From: Prevotella sp.
Lineage (GTDB): Bacteria; Bacteroidota; Bacteroidia; Bacteroidales; Bacteroidaceae
Assembly (NCBI GenBank): GCA_017478025.1
Contig: JAFVGZ010000014.1
Location: 107,900 to 171,899, forward strand
DNA: 64,000 nucleotides
Reading direction: 5' to 3'
This document shows positions 25,538-34,087 of the stretch, piece by piece (positions within the stretch are counted from its first letter, which is position 1; every line of letters begins with the position of its first letter). A program made the position numbers and the translations under genes. The notes under the pieces were generated by a model, which was not told the DNA's origin, did no database searches, and saw only the letters and a program-made list of their open reading frames with translations.

Positions 25538-26299
25538 TCAGATGGTAAAATCGTAAAGCGGCCCCTTATATGTCTGATCTACAGTCAGTGGCGTTATGGC
25601 AGCGATGCCATGAGCCACTGCCCAGGCATCGGTATCCTCAGCATCAGGCTCATCGTTCTGATAGTAACCCACCATCCAATAGTATGGCTTCCCAGTTCCG
25701 GGATGACGACGCTCTTCCACCTCGTTGCGCCAATGGCCGTGAGCCATGCGACACATACGCGATTCGCCATTCCATTCCTTTGGCACGTTGACATTGAGAC
25801 AGACATATTCCGGCAGTCCCTGACTGAGCGCTTTCTGCACCAAATCGACTACAAGGGGGCGCATGGGCTCGAAGTCTGCATCGTCATCATAGTCGCACAG
25901 CGAGAAGGCTATGCTGGGAATACGCTTCAGCGCTCCCTCCAACACGATGCCGACGGTGCCGCTGTAGTGCATGTTGGTAGATGCGTTGTCACCGTGGTTT
26001 ATGCCCCCGATAATAATGTCGGCCTTACGGGGACAGAGGCGCGAATAGGCCATTTTGACACAATCGACGGGGGTTCCGGAGCAGCTCCACACGTCGATGC
26101 TGTTGTCGCCACAGTTCATGTGCTTGCGATGCTTCATCGAAAGTGTGGTGGTGCTGAAAGCACGTGAGTAGCCGGAACGCACGCTCTCAGGTGCACAGAC
26201 AATGATGTCTCCTATGGGGCTCAGCATGTCAATAAGAGCATTGAGACCCTTGGCGTGGTAACCGTCGTCGTTGGATATGAGGATAAGGGGTTTGTTCAT
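25538..26299 (-). CDS. surE: 5'/3'-nucleotidase SurE
   Basis: SurE (253 residues) is a divalent-metal phosphatase that removes 5' or 3' phosphate from nucleoside monophosphates. LILISNDDGYHAKGLNAL holds the metal-binding N-D-D motif. APESVRSGYSRAFS, SGTPVDCVKMA, GGINHGDNASTNMHYSGTVGIVLEGAL and LNVNVP are all family signatures. The start at 26299 is set by the ATGA overlap with the upstream DUF6057 gene; an upstream in-frame codon would overlap further and is not needed. Confidence 0.95.
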   Translation of the reverse strand: MNKPLILISNDDGYHAKGLNALIDMLSPIGDIIVCAPESVRSGYSRAFSTTTLSMKHRKHMNCGDNSIDVWSCSGTPVDCVKMAYSRLCPRKADIIIGGINHGDNASTNMHYSGTVGIVLEGALKRIPSIAFSLCDYDDDADFEPMRPLVVDLVQKALSQGLPEYVCLNVNVPKEWNGESRMCRMAHGHWRNEVEERRHPGTGKPYYWMVGYYQNDEPDAEDTDAWAVAHGIAAITPLTVDQTYKGPLYDFTI

Positions 26300-27690
26300 T
26301 CGGAGAAATAATAATACCAATAGGTACCGAAGTAACTGTCGCGCAGGGCGGCATTACGTTTTACGGGGTCGGGATTGGCCTTGAGGATAGCGTAGAAGTC
26401 ATCATAGTCGGCTATCTCGGCTGCTATCTCACGCTTGTCAACAGGCAAATCCAGACGGTTGAGGCGATGATACAGCAGGCATGCCTCGCGATAGTGGCGC
26501 GGAAGGTCATCGGTGACGGAATAATATTGCGGCAGGATGCGCATGAAAGATTTCAAGTCGCGGTCAATGAGACACGCACAGAGCAGATAGTCTTTTGCCA
26601 CAGGCTTGACGAAGTGGCGGATTCCTGTCGAAGAGCTGTCAGTAGCTGCTGCCGATGATGCTGATGATGACGCTGTTCCCGAGGCCGATGGTGCAGATGA
26701 TGATGTGGAAGAAGCGGCTGCTGATGCGGTTGATGTAGCTGATGATGCCGATGATGCGGAGGCATCTGAGGCGGCTGTCTCAAGACCGTTGGCAGCGGCA
26801 ATGCTGTCTAAAAGCAACTTCTCACGCCTCAGCTCGCGCTCCAGGATGGTCCTGACGGACTCTGTGCGATTGCGCGGCACAAAGCCCACCGTCTGCCAGA
26901 GACGATAGCCGTTGGAGAGGAGGAAGGTTCCATGACCTGACCGACGCAGTTTATCATCAGTGACATCACCATAGAAGAGGCAGTCGGACGTTGTGCCGGG
27001 CGGGATATTGTATCTGAACAACCGTTCCGGCAGCTGTCCCTGATTAGCCAGTGCAATGGCTCGCAGCATCGTGATGGCTCCATTGTCATCATGCTGAGCC
27101 AGGCCTGTTTTGAGCGCTTTGTCCCACTGGCGCACCTTGCAGCAGTGCTCTGTCTTCAGACGAGTGTGCAGCGAACGATTTGTATTGCCCATAAGGAACG
27201 TCAGACCCATAAAGACTGCCATCCATAGTAATGGCATGAAGGGGTATGACCGACCTGACGACTGACGAATGCCAGTGTCTTCCATACCGCTGATATAGCG
27301 CAGGAAGTCACGGCCGACAAAGCCCATGACAAGCAACGACACAAATATCACGGCAGAAACGACCAGCCACCATACAGACGTGTGGACTGAACCATCAGGA
27401 GCTACATCCACCGCTGTGAGCACTCCCATGCAGAGCATTGCCGGACCATAGTAGAAAGGAAACGGCAATAGGCGTGCCATGAGAGCTGTTATCACCAATA
27501 GCGTGGTGAGCAATATCCCCGTGCCCCACACTGGGTCATAGGATGTCACCCCACCCGACCAAGCATGCTGAATCATTTCAAGCAGCGATGCCTGAAAAAA
27601 GTACAGGTAGGATATGGCGAAGAGAATGAAAATGGTAGCACACACGGCACCGAGCATGGTGGTGGTGCTACCCTTTGTTTTGTTATTCAA
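26296..27690 (-). CDS. DUF6057-like membrane protein with Ser/Ala-rich insert
   Basis: The 464-residue protein has 4-5 N-terminal transmembrane helices and a large soluble C-terminal part; it resembles the uncharacterised Bacteroidetes family DUF6057. Within the soluble part, about residues 304-355 are almost only Ser, Ala and Thr (SDASASSASSATSTASAAAS and onward), encoded by degenerate GATG/GCTG repeats at about 26626-26781. This looks like an expanded linker and may be extracytoplasmic. Downstream surE overlaps by 4 bp. The leader holds a hairpin-like element (27701-27741) that also occurs before yhcH. Confidence 0.7.
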   Translation of the reverse strand: MNNKTKGSTTTMLGAVCATIFILFAISYLYFFQASLLEMIQHAWSGGVTSYDPVWGTGILLTTLLVITALMARLLPFPFYYGPAMLCMGVLTAVDVAPDGSVHTSVWWLVVSAVIFVSLLVMGFVGRDFLRYISGMEDTGIRQSSGRSYPFMPLLWMAVFMGLTFLMGNTNRSLHTRLKTEHCCKVRQWDKALKTGLAQHDDNGAITMLRAIALANQGQLPERLFRYNIPPGTTSDCLFYGDVTDDKLRRSGHGTFLLSNGYRLWQTVGFVPRNRTESVRTILERELRREKLLLDSIAAANGLETAASDASASSASSATSTASAAASSTSSSAPSASGTASSSASSAAATDSSSTGIRHFVKPVAKDYLLCACLIDRDLKSFMRILPQYYSVTDDLPRHYREACLLYHRLNRLDLPVDKREIAAEIADYDDFYAILKANPDPVKRNAALRDSYFGTYWYYYFSE

Positions 27691-27700
27691 CCGTTTATTC

Positions 27701-27741
27701 TTAAGGTGAGTCCTATATAATCCCCACCGTTATACATTATG
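27701..27741 (-). repeat. Leader element shared with yhcH, copy 1
   Basis: The segment TTAAGGTGAGTCCTATATAA and then TCCCCACCGT...ATTATG matches 30565-30603 closely. It starts 10 bp upstream of the DUF6057 start. The paired arms GGTG...CACC are partly kept. Confidence 0.55.
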
Positions 27742-27792
27742 CCTCTCGCACGGAGAGAACCTCACGCGCAGAGAGAGTATGGAATTTATGAA

Positions 27793-29952
27793 TTAGTTCT
27801 TTCTCAATACGACAGCAGAGCGTGCAGGGATGTACATCTTGAGCCACTCTTTCTTGTCTTCCTGATAGACAGGATCGTAGTTGGTCAGGTGTGTCACGCT
27901 GTCATCTGCAAAGCCGAAGCCGCCGTAGTCCTTAGAGTCGGTATTGAGCACAACATCGTATGAGCCCAGCGGAACGAGGAAGCCGTAGTCGGTATAGGAG
28001 CGTGTAGGTGAGAAGTTGAAGATGAAGATGAGGTCTCCACGCATGAAGGCCATAATCTGATCACCTTCGTTGACCCATATCTCTTGTACCGGAGTAAGGT
28101 TGAAATCCTTCTGCGACTTCATCACCTCAAGCATCTTCTTGTCGAAGTCACCCAGCCAATGATAGCACAACTCCTTGTTGTCCACGAGGTTCCACTGTCT
28201 GCGTGCGTACTTGCAGCTCCATCCGTTGCCCTCGCGCGGGAAGTCTATCCACTCAGGATGTCCCCACTCGTTGCCCATGAAGTTGAGGTATCCGCCACCC
28301 ATTGTAGAGGCAGTAACGAGGCGGATCATCTTGTGGAGAGCGATGCCGCGACGTGCCATCTCGTTCTCGTCACCCTTCTTGAAGTGCCAATACATGTCTG
28401 CATCAATGAGACGGAAGATGATTGTCTTGTCGCCCACCAGTGCCTGGTCATGTGATTCAGCATAGGAAATAGTCAGCTCACCGGCACGGCGATTGGTCAT
28501 CTCCCAGAAGATGTCACGCGGATTCCACTGCTCATCACTCTTCTCCTTTATCATCTTAATCCAATAGTCAGGCAGACCCATGGCAAGACGATAGTTGAAA
28601 CCGAGACCGCCATCCTCAAACTTTGCTGCCAGTCCAGGCATACCGGACATCTCTTCAGCAATGGTGATAGCGTTCTTGTTGACCGCGTGTATAAGGTTGT
28701 TGGCCAAAGCGAGATAGCAAATAGCGTTGTCATCCTCGGCTCCGTTGAAGTAATCACCATAGCTTCCGAAGTCAACTCCGAGGCCATGATTGTAGTATAA
28801 CATAGAGGTGACACCGTCGAAACGGAAGCCATCGAAATGGAATTCCTCAAGCCAGTACTTACAGTTGGACAGGAGGAAATGCATCACCTGGTCCTTGCCG
28901 TAGTCGAAACAGAGGCTGTCCCACTGGTTGTGCTCGCGACGGTCACCGGTGTAGAAGTACTGGCAAGGGTCTCCGCAGAGGTTGCCAAGGCCCTCTACCT
29001 CGTTCTTAACTGCATGAGAGTGAACGAGATCCATTATGACTGCAATGCCATTCTGGTGTGCGGTATCGATGAGTTCCTTCAGGTCTTCCGGTGTTCCGAA
29101 GCGGCTTGACGGAGCAAAGAAGTTGCTGACATGATAACCGAAGGAGCCATAGTACGGGTGTTCCTGTATGGCCATCAGCTGTATGCAGTTGTATCCGTCC
29201 TCAATGATGCGCGGCAGGATATTGTCCTTAAACTCCTTGTAAGTGCCCACTTTCTCTGCATCCTGCGCCATACCGATGTGGCACTCGTAGATAAGCAGCG
29301 GTGTGGTATTGGGCTTGAAGGTCTTGCGCTTCCACTTATACTCCTTTTCCGGTGCCCATACCTGTGCAGAGAATATCTTTGTCTCATCGTCCTGCACGAC
29401 ACGGCGAACCCATGCGGGGATACGCTCACCTTGTCCACCGTCCCATTTCACCAGCATCTTATACAGATCGCCGTGCTTCATGGCTGTCTTAGGAAGCTTT
29501 ATCTCCCAGTCCTGACCGTTCTTGCTTCTCTTGAGCTTATACTTCGGAGTCTCTTTCCAATCGTTGAAGTCTCCGATGAGATATATCTCCGTAGCGTTTG
29601 GTGCCCACTCACGGAATATCCACTCTCCCTTCTCATTACGCTGCAGGCCATAGTAGAGGTAACCGGTAGCGAAGTCCGTCAGAGATGTCTTGCCACCATT
29701 GGTCAGGTGGTCCATCATCCACACTGCGTGGTCATGACGACCGCGTATAGCTCCCTCAAACGGCTCGAGCCACGGATCAGCGGCTACGATTCCTATATGT
29801 TGCGGTGCAACGGGTTCCTGCACTTTCTTAGCAGGAGCCTTCTTTGCAACAGCAGTTTTCTTTGTCGTTGCTGCCTTCTTTGCAGCAGGTTTCTTTTCGG
29901 CGGGTTTCTTTGCTGCAGCCTTCTTAGCAGCAGGTTTCTTCGTTTCTGCCAT
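27793..29952 (-). CDS. glgB: 1,4-alpha-glucan branching enzyme with Lys/Ala-rich N-terminal tail
   Basis: GlgB (719 residues) introduces alpha-1,6 branches into glycogen. The CBM48 domain lies at about 70-170 (EWIFREWAPNATEIYLIGDFNDW) and the GH13 barrel follows. DGFRFDGVTSMLYYNHG has the nucleophile Asp, TIAEEMSGMPG the acid Glu, and YAESHDQALVGDK the third Asp. It is of the eukaryote-like type common in Bacteroidetes. The first ~45 residues (MAETKKPAAKKAAAKKPAEK and onward) are a histone-H1-like Lys/Ala/Pro tail not needed for catalysis. The gene is monocistronic as far as can be seen. Confidence 0.95.
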   Translation of the reverse strand: MAETKKPAAKKAAAKKPAEKKPAAKKAATTKKTAVAKKAPAKKVQEPVAPQHIGIVAADPWLEPFEGAIRGRHDHAVWMMDHLTNGGKTSLTDFATGYLYYGLQRNEKGEWIFREWAPNATEIYLIGDFNDWKETPKYKLKRSKNGQDWEIKLPKTAMKHGDLYKMLVKWDGGQGERIPAWVRRVVQDDETKIFSAQVWAPEKEYKWKRKTFKPNTTPLLIYECHIGMAQDAEKVGTYKEFKDNILPRIIEDGYNCIQLMAIQEHPYYGSFGYHVSNFFAPSSRFGTPEDLKELIDTAHQNGIAVIMDLVHSHAVKNEVEGLGNLCGDPCQYFYTGDRREHNQWDSLCFDYGKDQVMHFLLSNCKYWLEEFHFDGFRFDGVTSMLYYNHGLGVDFGSYGDYFNGAEDDNAICYLALANNLIHAVNKNAITIAEEMSGMPGLAAKFEDGGLGFNYRLAMGLPDYWIKMIKEKSDEQWNPRDIFWEMTNRRAGELTISYAESHDQALVGDKTIIFRLIDADMYWHFKKGDENEMARRGIALHKMIRLVTASTMGGGYLNFMGNEWGHPEWIDFPREGNGWSCKYARRQWNLVDNKELCYHWLGDFDKKMLEVMKSQKDFNLTPVQEIWVNEGDQIMAFMRGDLIFIFNFSPTRSYTDYGFLVPLGSYDVVLNTDSKDYGGFGFADDSVTHLTNYDPVYQEDKKEWLKMYIPARSAVVLRKN

Positions 29953-30101
29953 AATAAAATAAACGAATTACGAACTGTAAATTATGATATATGCATCACT
30001 CATCATGCATAATGCATTATCTCTCTGCTTCGCCATAAAAGCAGCACACAGTGCCGGGCGACGAATTATGCATTATGCATCATAAAATATGCATTAAAAA
30101 A

Positions 30102-30551
30102 CTAGCACTTTACCTTAAATACGGCCTTCTTGAACACCTCACAGTTTGCGATGCAGGGGGTATGACCGTCCTGAGGGAAGAATATGGCAAACATGCCGGG
30201 GCGGCACTCCACATAGGTAGAGCTGGGCTGGTTGGGATATTTAGTCACATCCTTTTCGGCATTATACTCCGCCTCCACAGAGATATCCTCCAATGGCAGA
30301 TAGCCATAGGTCTCATTGTCATCAAGCGGTATCTGGATGTCAAGCATGTTACGATGAGTCTCCATCACAGCCTCATCGGGGGTCTTGCCCTTCTGGTTGA
30401 TGATGTTCACAAAGAGATCTTTGCCCTTTATCTCGTGCTTACCGGGCTCAAGAGCCATCAGGTCGTTCTCCTCAATGAACTTTACCACATCACTAAACAA
30501 AGGGTTTAGTGCCTCATAATACTTTAGGTTTTCTAGTGTATCTACAATCAT
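30102..30551 (-). CDS. YhcH/YjgK/YiaL (DUF386) family protein
   Basis: The 149-residue cupin-like protein fits the YhcH family, linked to sialic acid and other sugar metabolism and possibly an anomerase. THRNMLDIQIPLDDNETYGY and GMFAIFFPQDGHTPCI carry the conserved His, Glu and Asp positions of the metal site. No sialic acid genes are nearby. The leader contains the hairpin GGTGGGA/TCCCACC shared with the DUF6057 gene. Confidence 0.88.
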   Translation of the reverse strand: MIVDTLENLKYYEALNPLFSDVVKFIEENDLMALEPGKHEIKGKDLFVNIINQKGKTPDEAVMETHRNMLDIQIPLDDNETYGYLPLEDISVEAEYNAEKDVTKYPNQPSSTYVECRPGMFAIFFPQDGHTPCIANCEVFKKAVFKVKC

Positions 30552-30564
30552 AGCTTATTGAGTT

Positions 30565-30603
30565 TTAAGGTGGGACCTATTAATTCCCACCGTGATAATT
30601 ATG
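30565..30603 (-). repeat. Leader element shared with DUF6057 gene, copy 2
   Basis: TTAAGGTGGGACCTATTAAT then TCCCACCGTGATAATTATG; the arms GGTGGGA and TCCCACC form a perfect 7-bp hairpin. It lies 13 bp before the yhcH start. See 27701-27741. Confidence 0.6.
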
Positions 30604-30660
30604 TTTTTTTGTGTCCTTGATGCTTTGCCAATAGAGAGAATCCGCCCGAGGCACCCTTGG

Positions 30661-31773
30661 TTAGTCAGCATGTCGCTGTCCCATGTCATAGGTACCAGTG
30701 GCTATCACCTGCCCGTTGCGGTCTTTTTCTACAAACTTTCCATTGCGTTCGTCATCTTTATATGTTCCCTCAAAACGCGTTCCGTCCTTTGCTTCCTCTA
30801 TCGCCTTGCCTTCACGACTGCCTGCGCGATAGATTCCCTTGAACTTACTGCCGTCACCATAGTGGATAATTATCTCACCATCGAGGCGTCCGTTCTTGAA
30901 TGTACCTTCATAGACATCGCCGTTCTTCTTTGTCAGTTTTCCTTTACCATGCTGCTTATCAGCCTTCCAGCCACCAACGTATATGTCGCCATTGCGCCAT
31001 GAGAAGGTCCCCTGACCCTCTTTTTCTCCCGAGAGGAAGTGGCCGGTATATTTATCGCCGTTGGCATATTTGAAGACACCATTGCCAGTACGCTCGTCGT
31101 TGGCATAGTCGCCTTCATAGACATCGCCGTTGCGGAATTTGTATATACCTTTTCCGCTTTTCTGGTCATCCTTCCACATGCCATTGTACACATCACCCGA
31201 AGCATAATGGAAGACACCGCGTCCGTGACGTTTGTTCTCTACCCACTGGCCTTCATAGGAACTGCCGTCGGCCCAGTCGAACGTGCCTTTGCCCCACTTC
31301 ATGTCATTCTTCCAATCGCCATCATAGAAGGCTCCGGCCTTAAACGTATAGCGTCCTTTGCCCTGGCGCTTGTCTTCCTGCCACTGGCCATCATACACGT
31401 CACCCGTATAATAGTACATTACACCGTGCCCCTGCTGATAATCACGGAACCACAGACCCTCGTAGCGGTTATTATTGGCAAAGTAATACGTTCCTTTGCC
31501 GTGCTGCTGGTCCTGATACCACTGGCCTTCATACTTCTCGCCGTCAACAAACGTGTAAACGCCATAGCCTTGACGCTTACCTTTCTCATACTCTCCCTCA
31601 TAGACATCGCCATTGGCAAAGTCTGTCTTACCCTTGCCATGAGGCTTATTTCCAAGCATTTCGCCCTGATAAAGACCCTTATCGGCAGTGTAACACGATC
31701 CTAACACAATCTTTTGTGAGGATGCAACTTGAGGTAACAGTATTATGCAGATATATAATAATAGTCGTTTCAC
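30661..31773 (-). CDS. Secreted MORN-repeat protein
   Basis: The 370-residue product has a signal peptide (MKRLLLYICIILLPQVASSQ) followed by about 13-14 tandem MORN repeats of 23 residues, each like GDVYEGEYEKGKRQGYGVYTF. In bacteria such arrays are found in envelope proteins of mostly unknown role; lipid or glycan contact is suggested for some. The start is the GTG at 31773. A TTG nine bases upstream is part of the -7 box TAATTTTG (31787-31780) and cannot be translated. The transcript would begin almost at the GTG. Confidence 0.85.
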   Translation of the reverse strand: MKRLLLYICIILLPQVASSQKIVLGSCYTADKGLYQGEMLGNKPHGKGKTDFANGDVYEGEYEKGKRQGYGVYTFVDGEKYEGQWYQDQQHGKGTYYFANNNRYEGLWFRDYQQGHGVMYYYTGDVYDGQWQEDKRQGKGRYTFKAGAFYDGDWKNDMKWGKGTFDWADGSSYEGQWVENKRHGRGVFHYASGDVYNGMWKDDQKSGKGIYKFRNGDVYEGDYANDERTGNGVFKYANGDKYTGHFLSGEKEGQGTFSWRNGDIYVGGWKADKQHGKGKLTKKNGDVYEGTFKNGRLDGEIIIHYGDGSKFKGIYRAGSREGKAIEEAKDGTRFEGTYKDDERNGKFVEKDRNGQVIATGTYDMGQRHAD

Positions 31774-31894
31774 TGCACGCAAAATTACAAAATTATTTTG
31801 AAATACACACTATCAGACAACATTTTTTATGAAATAAATGAAAAACACGCATGCGCGCGTACATTTTACAAATATTATATGTACCTTTGTCGCC

Positions 31895-32656
31895 ATGAAT
31901 TTTATTGTAATCATACCGGCCCGATTTGCCTCCACTCGCTTTCCCGGCAAGCCTCTCGCAATATTAAAAGGCAAGAGCGTCATACAGCGCGTATATAGCC
32001 AAGTAGCTCAATTTCAGGCTCATGACAGTCGTCTGAAGGCTGTCTATGTTGCTACGGATGATGACCGTATCTATGAGCATGTGCTCTCATTTGGCGGCAA
32101 AGCCATCATGACGCGCCCTGACCATCAGAGCGGCACAGACCGGATTGAGGAAGCAATGACCCACATTGAGGAACAAGGAGTGACTTGCGATGTTGTCATC
32201 AACGTGCAGGGCGACGAGCCGTTCATCCAGCCACAGCAGATAGAGCAGCTGTGCCACTGTTTTGACGACAGTCAGACAGAGATTGCGACACTTGCCATTC
32301 CGTTTGGGAACAGCGACATCAACAATGCCAACTCACCCAAAATTGTGTGCGACATCAATGATTTTGCGCTCTATTTCAGCCGCTCCGCCATACCGTTTGT
32401 GCGTGGCAAGGAGGCATCGGAATGGCCTGCAGCCTTCCCTTACCTCAAGCACATCGGCATGTATGCCTATCGGCGCGAGGTACTCAGACAGGTAACAAAG
32501 TTGCCACAGTCACCGCTGGAACTGGCAGAAAGCCTGGAGCAACTGCGCTGGTTGCAAAACGGATACAAGATAAAAGTGGCACAAACGGACATACAGACCG
32601 TAGGTATTGACACCCCAGAAGATTTAAGACGTGCAGAAGAGTTATGCATCGACTGA
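31895..32656 (+). CDS. kdsB: 3-deoxy-manno-octulosonate cytidylyltransferase
   Basis: KdsB (253 residues) activates Kdo as CMP-Kdo for lipid A assembly by WaaA. IIPARFASTRFPGKPLA is the nucleotide-binding opening. VYVATDDDRI, MTRPDHQSGTDRIEEA, VINVQGDEPFI and HIGMYAYRREVL complete the signature. The start at 31895 follows the -7 box TACCTTTG (31882-31889) by 5 nt and matches the family; an upstream in-frame ATG precedes the promoter. The next frame overlaps its end by 13 bp. Confidence 0.95.
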   Translation: MNFIVIIPARFASTRFPGKPLAILKGKSVIQRVYSQVAQFQAHDSRLKAVYVATDDDRIYEHVLSFGGKAIMTRPDHQSGTDRIEEAMTHIEEQGVTCDVVINVQGDEPFIQPQQIEQLCHCFDDSQTEIATLAIPFGNSDINNANSPKIVCDINDFALYFSRSAIPFVRGKEASEWPAAFPYLKHIGMYAYRREVLRQVTKLPQSPLELAESLEQLRWLQNGYKIKVAQTDIQTVGIDTPEDLRRAEELCID

Positions 32657-33354
32657 TAGTACATAATCTGATATGCCTTATCAAGGAGCACGCTTTCGGC
32701 CTGCCCCCCACAGACGGAGTAGGCGATAACGCAGCTACCCCTATCGTTCCCATGTCGCACCACAAATGGCGTACACTGAACTATGTGGCTGACACACTTG
32801 GCATTTCGCAATACATAGCAGGGACTCCGGCATCTGCCCATGAGTACAATGTAAATGATGCGCAGCTCTTTAATCACTGGACTAACAAGCGATATATGCA
32901 GTTGCGCGACGAGGAGATGGCATCAGAAACGCTGTCGGAGGACACGTTGCGACTGCTCGACATTATCGTAATGAATGCCGATCACATCATTACGCACGAT
33001 GTGGACATCAAGGGCATCATAGCTTTGGGCCTTCACATACAGCAGCACAAGGCCACTATAGACTATGAGAAGCTGAACAATTGGCTCAGCCGCATCGGCA
33101 TAATCCAACTTGCGTCCTTCGAAGGAAATATGCTTGTCAGCGCATTGGGGCTCAATGCAGATGACATTCCTTTCCTCGTTCGCCGCACAAAGAGTCGTGA
33201 CAAGCAGGCTCGCAACCATTTCATCCGCTGCATAGACAAGGCTTTGGAGAAGCACTCCTTTGGCATGTCTTCACGACTGGGCCTCGCTATGAACGAAACA
33301 CTGAGCCACAGATTCTTCTCTGCCATCTCCCTTGTCACTGACATAGAAGAGTAA
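32644..33354 (+). CDS. Conserved hypothetical protein downstream of kdsB
   Basis: The 236-residue frame is hydrophilic and helical, with no membrane segment and no motif I recognise. The part from MSHHKWRTLNYVADTLGISQ (ATG at 32752) looks like a folded domain; it includes the basic segment VRRTKSRDKQARNHF. The first 36 residues lie over GC-rich repeat-like DNA (about 32680-32745), so the true start may be 32752, giving 200 residues. The overlap with kdsB suggests co-transcription. Confidence 0.65.
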   Translation: MHRLIVHNLICLIKEHAFGLPPTDGVGDNAATPIVPMSHHKWRTLNYVADTLGISQYIAGTPASAHEYNVNDAQLFNHWTNKRYMQLRDEEMASETLSEDTLRLLDIIVMNADHIITHDVDIKGIIALGLHIQQHKATIDYEKLNNWLSRIGIIQLASFEGNMLVSALGLNADDIPFLVRRTKSRDKQARNHFIRCIDKALEKHSFGMSSRLGLAMNETLSHRFFSAISLVTDIEE

Positions 33355-33422
33355 AGGCAGAGGCATTCCCGCCATTTTGATGTATATTGAGGGTTACTTT
33401 TAACCCTTATATCCGACTCATC

Positions 33423-33530
33423 CCGTCCTGTTTGACCGTGACTTCCGTCCTGTTTGGCAGTGCTGGAAAATTTTCCGGCACTATCGGAAAAAGATTCCGA
33501 ACCGCTTCGGAAAAAGTTTCCGACACTGCC
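33423..33530 (+). other. Multi-hairpin structured segment
   Basis: Two copies of CCGTCCTGTTTG lie 22 bp apart (33423 and 33445). An outer stem GGCAGTG (33456-33462) and CACTGCC (33524-33530) then encloses a GCTGGAAAATTTTCCGGC palindrome and two hairpins of the type TCGGAA...TTCCGA. The segment could fold as a branched RNA at the 3' end of the kdsB operon. No ORF is convincing here. Confidence 0.5.
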
Positions 33531-33605
33531 GGAACGGTGTAAACAATACATATAGAGAATACAAAAGGGCTGCACACTGACACAAACAGTACATATATAA
33601 ACCAC

Positions 33606-33636
33606 AAAAGGGCTGCACAAGACGTGCAACCCTTTT
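33606..33636. terminator. Terminator between convergent genes
   Basis: AAAAGGGCTGCAC and GTGCAACCCTTTT form a 13-bp stem with one mismatch and a 5-nt loop. The motif ACAAAAGGGCTGCACA also occurs about 50 bp upstream as a direct repeat. Confidence 0.7.
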
Positions 33637-33652
33637 ATACTTTATAGCCTTA

Positions 33653-34087
33653 CTAACCTATTTGCCACCAATGTTTCTTTTTTCTTTTAGGTGGCATCTG
33701 GCCTTCATCCCTTGCATGCTGACGCATGAGATCATCCCATGTCAGTCCCTGGGTGATCATCTGATACATCGTGCCCCAGTCTGGCAAGCCGCCTATGTTA
33801 CGGTCATCTATCCACAGATCAACCTTCAGCTTGCGCGAGAAGTGATTATTCTTTTCACGTGTTTCCTCTGGATAGTCCCTGTTCACGGCATAGAACTCCA
33901 CTCCCCGTTCGCGGCACCACTCTACGGCGTCATCCAAAAGTTTCCCTTCGCGTACGCTCCACAGGATGAGTTGGTGTCGCTGAGCAATCAGTTTCTTCAG
34001 CGTATCAGTAGCAAACGGTTTCTCCTTACCTATCTCAGGATACCGATGTTCTACTATTGTACCGTCAAAATCTACCGCGATTGTCAT
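33653..34087 (-). CDS. HAD-superfamily protein, BT0820-like
   Basis: The 144-residue protein has the HAD nucleophile motif AVDFDGTIVEHRYP, then LILWSVREGKLLDDAVEWC and DLWIDDRNIGG as motif IV. It resembles a Bacteroides HAD protein of known structure but unproven substrate. It overlaps the Wzc-like gene by 4 bp, so it belongs to the exopolysaccharide operon and may act on a sugar phosphate or a phosphoprotein there. The C-terminus is very basic (KRKKKHWWQ). Confidence 0.82.
   Translation of the reverse strand: MTIAVDFDGTIVEHRYPEIGKEKPFATDTLKKLIAQRHQLILWSVREGKLLDDAVEWCRERGVEFYAVNRDYPEETREKNNHFSRKLKVDLWIDDRNIGGLPDWGTMYQMITQGLTWDDLMRQHARDEGQMPPKRKKKHWWQIG

Noticed and set aside
30661-31704. Long plus-strand hydrophobic ORF opposite the MORN gene
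   Set aside because: It mirrors the periodic MORN codons on the opposite strand and has no promoter; the MORN frame is clearly real.
31774-31782. TTG start for the MORN protein
   Set aside because: That TTG is part of the -7 promoter box TAATTTTG, so it is not in the mRNA; the GTG at 31773 is used.
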